Under the pieces are notes generated by a model. That model did not search any database. It was not told the DNA's origin and saw only the letters and a list, made by a program, of their open reading frames with translations. Position numbers and translations under genes: made by a program. Positions 27,801 to 36,800 of a DNA stretch of 64,000 bases are shown piece by piece; within the stretch, counting starts at the first letter, position 1, and each line of letters starts with the position of its first letter. Where the stretch lies: assembly GCF_000003815.2 (NCBI RefSeq), contig NC_049989.1, forward strand, positions 15,268,058-15,332,057. The letters run 5' to 3'. The DNA is from Branchiostoma floridae (lineage: Eukaryota; Chordata; Leptocardii; Amphioxiformes; Branchiostomatidae).

Positions 27801-30800
27801 CAAGCTTAAGTGGATGAGCTTAATTCAACAGGTGTGTTATGCCTAAAACTGGTTTGTTGTTTATGCAAAATGAGAATGAAACATCAAGAAAAAAAATCTG
27901 GTTTTGGCGTGAGCCAGCTCATCAGCCTGGGGTTACCGTATTCAGCGCAGTCTTCAAACGACTACAGAATTTGTACATTAGAAAAAAAAACTGGAGAAAC
28001 ATATTACAGTTGAGGACTTCACTTTGATCCACATTTATCGTAATGTAGAAGGTTTTTCAACCAAACCTATTAGTTTCTTTTAACAAAGGTGTCAAACACA
28101 TTCAAATATGAAGACAAAAACTTCTTCTGCACTTATGTTCTTCTTACCTTCCACCACCTTGAGCACAGAGCCTTCCTGTAGACCCTCGATGTTCTTCAGT
28201 TCGGCGAAGTTGTCCAGCACGTTTCCTTCAAACTGCAGGGAGAAGCAGGTGCGATGACAGGTGTCCTCCCTGTCCATCAACACCTGGTGGATCTCCTGTA
28301 CCATCTCCTGGGAACTCACCTGGACAGGGAACACAATACACCATTGTTATCACATACTGCCAGCTACTCATGGTTAAGTTCAAAGTTAAAATCCCTCCCA
28401 CACCAAAGAACCCAGCACACTCATCGAAAAAAGAGTAGAGCACCTTCCCAGTGTGTGTAGTGGTCTCAAACCATTCCAGCTTAAATGGGGTATGTAAGAA
28501 ATTTTCCAGAGCAGCCTTGGTAACCCCTGCTTCGCCTATTGGGTCAGTCCTTACTCTTAGTGAGCAATTTAGCTGGTCTCAATCATGATATTTCTGACCT
28601 ACGGAAAAGAGATGCTGTTACAGATGTACAATGTAACCCGTGACCTTGGAGTTGGTATGGTAGTAGTGTGTGCTCAACTAACAAACTCTTTCCCAACTGC
28701 TAAGTGCCAAGCAGAGAAAGTAGTATGTCCCATTTTTAAAGTCTTTGATCACCCAAACTCATGGTATTCGACTTGTAAAAATGAGACAACGGCCTTTAAT
28801 TATTGACAAGACTGCTAATAATACAACTACTGGATACATATGTAAGAATTGACAGCTAGCTGTGTTACTATACAATACACCATTGTTATATACTGTCACA
28901 TACTCATGGGCACATTTAAAAAGATGTATAATAATTATATTCTATGCTATAATGTAGCAGAGAAGAGGGGGGGCATTGGGCATATACTAGGTTTTATGTT
29001 TTTGACGTGTATTCTTTCCAATATATAACCAGGACAGATAAGTTATGCAAACAGGTATCTAAATAGGCTCTAAAATCATAGAAACAAGGTTTGTGAAAGG
29101 AAGTCGTTGAGAGAAAGAAATTGAAGTGACTGACAAATGCAAGAATGCATTTTACCCTGCCCCCTGTTGGTCCTAAAAGGAAATAAAATTGGAAAAGGTA
29201 CTTTGCTCTTTCTAACATCTGGAATTATATAAGTATTTATATAGGCACTGAAAATCAGAGAAACAATGTGAAGGAGAAATGAGAGAAAGAAATGACAATG
29301 GCTGACTGATTCAAGAATACAATGCAAGAATTTATATCCTATCCCCTGTTGGTCCCAAAAGGGAATACAATTGAACAAGGAACTCTGCTTTTACTGTATA
29401 ACATCTGGAATTATTCACACAAGCATAATAATGATGTATGCTGCATTATACAACAAAGAACCAGACAAATTTTTGAGACAGAAGCTTTCGCCCCAATTCA
29501 AATCAAACACATTGATATTAGAATTTTTTTGATAACATGAAATTTTTGTAGCTGCAATTACAATAAAAAGAAGGAATAGTTATCTACTCATTTTCATCAC
29601 AGAATGGGATGGAAAATTTTGGGAGGAAAAATACTACATTATCAGGGCTCAAAATACTGGGTGCATGTGCACCTTGGTGCACCCAAAACTGTAGCTGTGC
29701 ACCATTTTTTTTGTGGGTGCACCAGTGCACCCAAATATTTTTTGGAGATTTATGTATGTAAAAATATCATAAGTATAAACGATATTCTTGACATCTAAGT
29801 GTTAAAAAGATAATAAAATGTCTGTGATATTACTTGTCTGAAATTGGAATTTGTGTTCATCAAATTGTGCATGTGCCACAAATTGTGTGCGTGCCATGCC
29901 GACATTTCATGTGGTGCACCCCAAAATGTTTTTGTGCACCCAATTTTTTAGCTTGGGTGCATCAGTTATGGCAAATATTGGCCTTATTCTTTTCTTGTAC
30001 TTTACCTGCAACTCAAATGGCTCGATTCCCGGCGCGACGACCTTGATGTTGAAGCCCATGTCCTGAATCACGATGACTTCCTGGTCGTCTTTCTCTACCC
30101 TCTCCCCTTCCGATGATCCCTTTCTCGCTTCTTCCACCGCCAGGCCGTCTTCCGGACCTCTCGCGGCGTCCTTCCCATTCTGCTCGTGGTGGTTGTTGAC
30201 ATGTCCGTTCTGCTGAGACTCGGGAATGAGGGGAGGGCTGGTCATTTCCGGAACGGCCTGCGGACTGTCCGCACCTAGAAATGTGCAGAGATGACAGTGA
30301 ACTTGAGAAATACATGTCGAACGACCAGTAGCATCTGTTTCGATTTATGACCTATCAAGTTTTGGTCATAGAATCTATACGCAAATGGTACACATACATT
30401 GCTGGTCATGATAGTCACAAATACAGTCTTGCTCAGTAAAATATCAAGGCAAAAAGAAAATGATACTGACATTAGATTATTATTATACATATTCCAGTAA
30501 TACAATCAAAACCGAAAACAATTCAAGACAAAAAAATTGCACAAAAAAAATCCATTTCTTCCAATAATCAAGCACTTTTGCACAATATCATGGTCTTTAA
30601 CTGAACAAAAATACCCTAAACGATATCAATACAATTTAGGTGTCCTCACAAGTTATGCTGTTTTTCTACACACAAACACACGTACCCACAAACGCTACCT
30701 AAAATATAACCTTCTTGGCGAAGGTAACGATTCAATAAACATAAACCTACGTACATGGCCCACACACAGGATACCACATCGTATACATTTTTGCTATCAG

Positions 30801-33800
30801 TCAATGGCTCCTATATCAAATGGCTAGAATAAGGTGTAAACCCTACAAGCCACTGTCATATCCAGCTGTTCTCAATGGCTGAGGCATTCCCACAACCGCT
30901 GTTACCATGGCAACTGACAGGACGTCCCAAAGATTTGGGCCCTAATCGTCATTGCGGCTCTAATTTGGAAAGTGTCAAAAGGGAAACTCCGTTGTCATGG
31001 AATGAAATTGCACAACCGCAACAGCCTACCAAATACTAGGCCGGGTACATGTGTTGAACTTGAAGAAATAAATGTACAAATAGGACTACATATTATGTAA
31101 CATGCTATACACAAGTTTAACAAGAGCTAAGCCTGCAATACTGCAAATTTTTTGGGAGGTTTTACCTAAAAGTTAACCTTTTTGGGGAGGTTTTATTCAA
31201 TTTCATTTTTGCAGTGTCTCTGCTTGGAGAAATAATGACATTGCAAATATGTGTTTTTATTTCGACCTTGAACTAAAAATTGCACAATGCACAAACCTCT
31301 TTTCCAATTTCACTGTGAAATTAAACACCAAAAGAAAATTAATTTATAATTACAGTACCATGGTTTACCGATACAACTGTGGCCTTGATGATATCAAATT
31401 GAGAATTCGCTATTTCTAAATTCTATAATCATAAATTGTTATAGAAAGGCTGTCTCCTTTATAAAGATAAACTTGACAGTCATAATCATCATTGCATGTC
31501 TTCCTGACCACATGCATGTACCAAGCACATGACCTTGACCAACTGCCAGCGAAGGGTACAGAAATACGAGCTGTTTGGACAGAGGGATCAGATTGCCCCT
31601 GGCACTTGACCAATAACAGAGTCATGGCAGCCTGACTTGTGGAAATGTACTGTACTATCTTGTTCTGGGGGGTCACTCAAATTACGTAAAAAAATGACGT
31701 AGTATACCTTTAAAGTACACCAGCTGGGAATTTCACACTTCATAATAACCTCACACTATTTCAAGGTCAATCAACATATTTAAATTAATTTCCATGCATA
31801 AAGCAATATACATTTTTAGCAACCACATTTAGGACGTAAAAACTAAACTATGCTCGTTGATACAAAGAAATGCTAAGCTTGTATTTTTAATAATAAGGGA
31901 TGAACAATATAATATAGTATTGTAACTTTTGTGGTACTTAATTTTTGCCCTGAGGAAGGTGACAGACATTCATCAGAGGTATTCCATTTGATATTATCAT
32001 GTCCTGTTCATATATCTGCCTACGTTGGCCAATTTATTTACAACTCATTGCAAAAACGAGATAATGCTTTATGATACTCACTAGATTGTTTATACTGTTA
32101 TATTATATTACATTAGTTGTTAGTTATTTGTATTAGTATATAGTTGTTCACATTGCCATACATTGTAACTGTTACAATTGTTGCGCAATAAAGTCGTTGA
32201 TCTTGAATATACCAGCTATAACACGGTAGAACTCTGCTATCCAATAATACTGCAGTATCTCTGTCATTCAGGATTCATTAATAAAGCAGACGCAACATGT
32301 GTTGTACAAGTGCTTTTGGTTTCGGCCAGTAGGGAGGGATGACCAAATACAGCGACGAATAATTAGCCTGGATGCCTTCCAGCCTCAAAGCTTCAGTTCT
32401 CTGTCAATCAATCAATCAATCGTTCTCTGTGTGCGACATTTTAAACAGACCGCTTTTGGTTACTGCAAAAATGGACAAAAGCTCTAATTTTTCAAGCATT
32501 TACGAGACAACCACACACATGTCGTGGTGCAATCTTTCGAAGCAATAGCAATCAACTTTTACTAGGACAGTAGCCCAGATAGAGTGACGAAAGAAAAATG
32601 TTTGCGAGACAGAAGTTCAAGAACACGCTGACAAGTCAAGAGTAGACTTGAAGCTAAGGATGCATACCGAATGAAACTAACACAGGGTTTAAATTTGTAT
32701 ATACACGCCTGTGCGTTGACAGACATACCAATGTTAGCCTATTGTTAACCCAGTTAGAGTGACGGAGGAAGAATGTTTGCGAGACAGAAGTTCAAGAACA
32801 TGCTGACAAGTCAAGAGTAGACTTGAAGCTAAGGATGCATACCCAATGAAACTAACACATGGTTTAACATTTGTATATACACGCCTGTGCATTGACATAC
32901 ATACCAATGTTAGCCAATTGTTAACCCAGTTAGAGTGACGGAGGAAGAATGTTTGCGAGACAGAAGTTCAAGAACACGCTGACAAGTCAAGGGTAGACTT
33001 GAAGCTAAGGATGCATACCGAATAAATCTAACACAGGGTTAACATTTGTATATATACATTGACAGACATACCAATGTTAGCCTTAAATAAAGGGACTGAG
33101 AATATAATGGACCAGGTGTATACCTGGCGTAGGGAGAACTAAGTGTGTATCGTTAATGGAAGTGTAGTTTCACATACATTTAGGGATACATTTGTATACA
33201 TCAAGATAGAAGTGCTAATTCCTGATACCTGCCCTGCATTAGTAATACATGTGCAGCTGTGAAACATGTGACATGAATCTGGCTATGGACATTTGCAATT
33301 AGTCATGCTAAAATTAAAAGCTCAGAGAGAAACCGATATCAACCAGTATACCTTCTGATGATTTCGTCGTAAGATGCGATTCCGGAATAAGGTCTGGTAC
33401 GGAACTAAACAAGCTGGTCTCCGAAGGGTTTACGGAGCCGTAGTAATCGTCGGTGGCGTCCGACTTGTCCTGTTGCAGTATTGGATGCGATTCCTCGTCT
33501 CTTATCCGTAGCTTCGACATCTTTTCTCGCAGTACAACCCAACATGCACACGCACAGCTGTTGCCCATACTCGTGGTGCCGCCGCTTTGCGTAAGGTGTT
33601 AACCGACGGCAGTGGCGTAACACAGACCAGCTTACGTTACCCAGCAAAACATCATGAATGGGGCCAACAAAACATGGCCGAAACTTGAGAAACGCGAGCA
33701 AGACGGGGGCGAGAGGACGCACAATGGGAGAGCTTTCAATCCATAGACGCAACGATATGATTAAACATGTACCCTTCCGTCAAAGCCAAAGGAGTTTTCC

Positions 33801-36800
33801 GTGACCTCTTTAGAATGCTTGATGGCAGTGATCTGCCAAATGCCTGTTGTATAACTGGGGTGCCATTGGGTATCACCTTACACTCTAGAGGAGGGGTGGT
33901 AGGCCAATATGGGTAATGTTATCTAGACAAATTACCTTTAGAAGACTAAACTACCAAATGTGGCACATATTTGAAAGACATTACATGAGAAGTTTGAGGA
34001 GTATTTTTTTTACATACTCAACCACAGCATATTGTACAAGTATCAGAAAAATGAAAACTTTTATTGACAATACATACATTCTAAAAAAAGCTGTCACTAA
34101 AGTTGTAATATGTGAGGTTTAAAACCTTTTCAAGTTCATATTTATTTATCCAAAGTATATAAATCCTAAGAAATAATATGATTGGACTGAGCCTCAACTT
34201 AAAAAAAGGCTCGAGCAACAAAACCAAGCTTAAGACACCTGCCATGTTTCTTCACTTCACCTTGAACTTCAAGTTGAAGTTGAACCCTAGGATCTGACCT
34301 CACAGGTCAATGACCTAATGGTCACTTTTTCAGGTGAGTTCTACTTTAAGACACTTCAGTCAACCCACAGTTTCAAAATAAAAGCAGAAAAATACACTCA
34401 TTTGATTGGCACATAGCAACTCTCTCATCATTGGTCAAATACTAATTGTCAATTCTCTCATTGGTTGAACTGCTAATTATGATGGACAATCAGGAACTGT
34501 CTAACCTTCAACCTTGAATGTGGACAAACTGTCTAAAAGTAAAGCAGAAGCGCAAGAAACTAAACTTTTCAGGATAAACTGAAATAGCCATGCACTCAAC
34601 ATTTCAAGTGGTATAAAAACAGATATTATAACGATTTATAAGTACACACGAGTCTAATGAGTTTGTAATAGATTTATCTATCAACAGAAAAGGAACTACT
34701 GACTACAACAAGATTTACAAGGGGTGTCTACAACGACCTCTAAATGACCTGCTGCCCACATGTGTGTCACAGACAGTAAATTTCATGGGGAAATAGAGAG
34801 GAGAGAACCCTGGTGGTGAGAATAGGATCCTAGTGTCTTCCTCAAGGATTTACCATCTGTATAGTGAACAGCTGCAGGTAGAGATTGATAGATGGGTGTT
34901 CAGTAAGTTATGGAAAGGCCATAGCAAATTTATGGATGACATCCACTACAGACCACAAATTGAATGCAAGAGCAGAAAAAATATTGACAAGATGCGTAAA
35001 AAAAGACAAGTCACAATGACTACATTTTTAAAACAGAGACTGTAAACGATGTAACAAGAATTGAAGCGACAAGCCAACAAGTCTTATTATCCAGTATTCA
35101 AGATTGCAGAAAGTGACACCATAGTGGTGACCTTCTATCACTGGTACCCTGAATGCTATCACACAAGTGACACCACTTCCACAAAACTACCAAACTTGTT
35201 TCACTTCTACAACTACACAAGCTAATTCCTCACTAAGGGTATACTTTTACAAGTACAATGATCAAGGCTACCACAACATATTTTCCCATTTCAATACTTG
35301 TCATGCTGACCATCATCGCGTGCATGGATGTAAATTTCCATAACATTTACTTGCTACATGGATCTCTGCCTCAAGATCTTACAGATACGTAAGAAAAATA
35401 ACAACAAGGCTATAAAATCCTACTACAACATTCAGCTCTATGATGACAGGGCATTGCCAAGGAGCTTTCCATGTCACAAGTTTTTTTTTTTTTTAAAGCT
35501 GCTGAGTAATTCTTTTACCAGTAGCAGTTACCAGTATGTTGCTTGATTTCTGATCTGGATACTACAAATATAGAATATAGAATTTCTATAGTTCTTTTTT
35601 TTTGTAGAACATAGATTCACATTTTACAACAAAGACAAAAGATATAAAGTACCAGTGTCACAGAAGAGCTTACAATAGAATAAAATAGAATAGGATAGGA
35701 TAGGATAGGATAGTATAGGATAGGATAGGATAGAATAGAACAACATGCAATAGAATAGACTAAAATAGAGTGCGGAACCACAGATTTCACTTGAAAATAA
35801 ATTTCTACATATTAATGAATTACATCACACAGCCACTAAAGCTAATGATTTATTCAATCATAGACCTGTCATTTTTAAAATGATTTTGTGGTATTATATT
35901 TTTCTTCAAACAGAAGAAAACAACTTTACCATTTATGCAACATGCTACCTTTAACTGGGAGACTGTAAGGCGTCTGTACCAAAAAAGGGGAAGAGAAAAA
36001 TCTTTGACGTTGTCAAGCAAATGTCTCCATTGCCATTGGCAATTTAATTCCCTCTGGACAAAAACCGCAGAAGGATAGCTAGCAGGTGTACTGTAGTATT
36101 CTATACATCTTTGATTTCATCTTAATAAACAGCTAAAGTGTGTTGCTAAGTGAGAACACTTGATAGAAGTGTAGCCACTGTTTTCCCTGTATCTAAAAAA
36201 ACACTGGTCATTGATACCTAAATAGCAATTTATTTATTCATTTATTTATGATAGCAATTAACATAGGATAGCTGTCCTACCCACCATTTACATTGCTAAT
36301 TCAGTCGTAACTTTCCGAATCCTTTAAACTTACAATACAGTTATAAACTAAGTAAACTAAAATGCATGAGGACACTTGTCTTTTGATGACCAACTATAGT
36401 TTTGTGTATAAATTAATAGATATATTTATCCTTCATTAGATAGGACAAGCAGTGTTTTACTTCAGTAGGAAGCAGGCTGAATAAAAATTTTCTAACTGGA
36501 ACTTAGTGGAAGCTATGTGACTCTACTGCCCACCCAAAAAAAGTCTAGGTCGGCAGGTTTTTCTAGGGTAGGTAAACACAATTTTTTTTCCTAGGCCTTA
36601 TTGTGAAATTAAAGGCATTTATGGTAACCCTTGCAACTATAATGCATCAATCACGTAATAGTACGGTAATACGTAACTGTTATCTACTGTAATACCATTT
36701 CTTGTCACCGAACTCCGACTACAGAAACCTGAGAAACAATAGACTCAGGTGAAGGTAAATACCTACCTGCACACCTGACCCAGTCAGCCGTTACCAGGTG

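Noticed and set aside
32572-33082. CRISPR array or satellite centromere
   Set aside because: Repeat unit is long with no spacers, and there are only three copies in an animal intron; a local minisatellite is sufficient.
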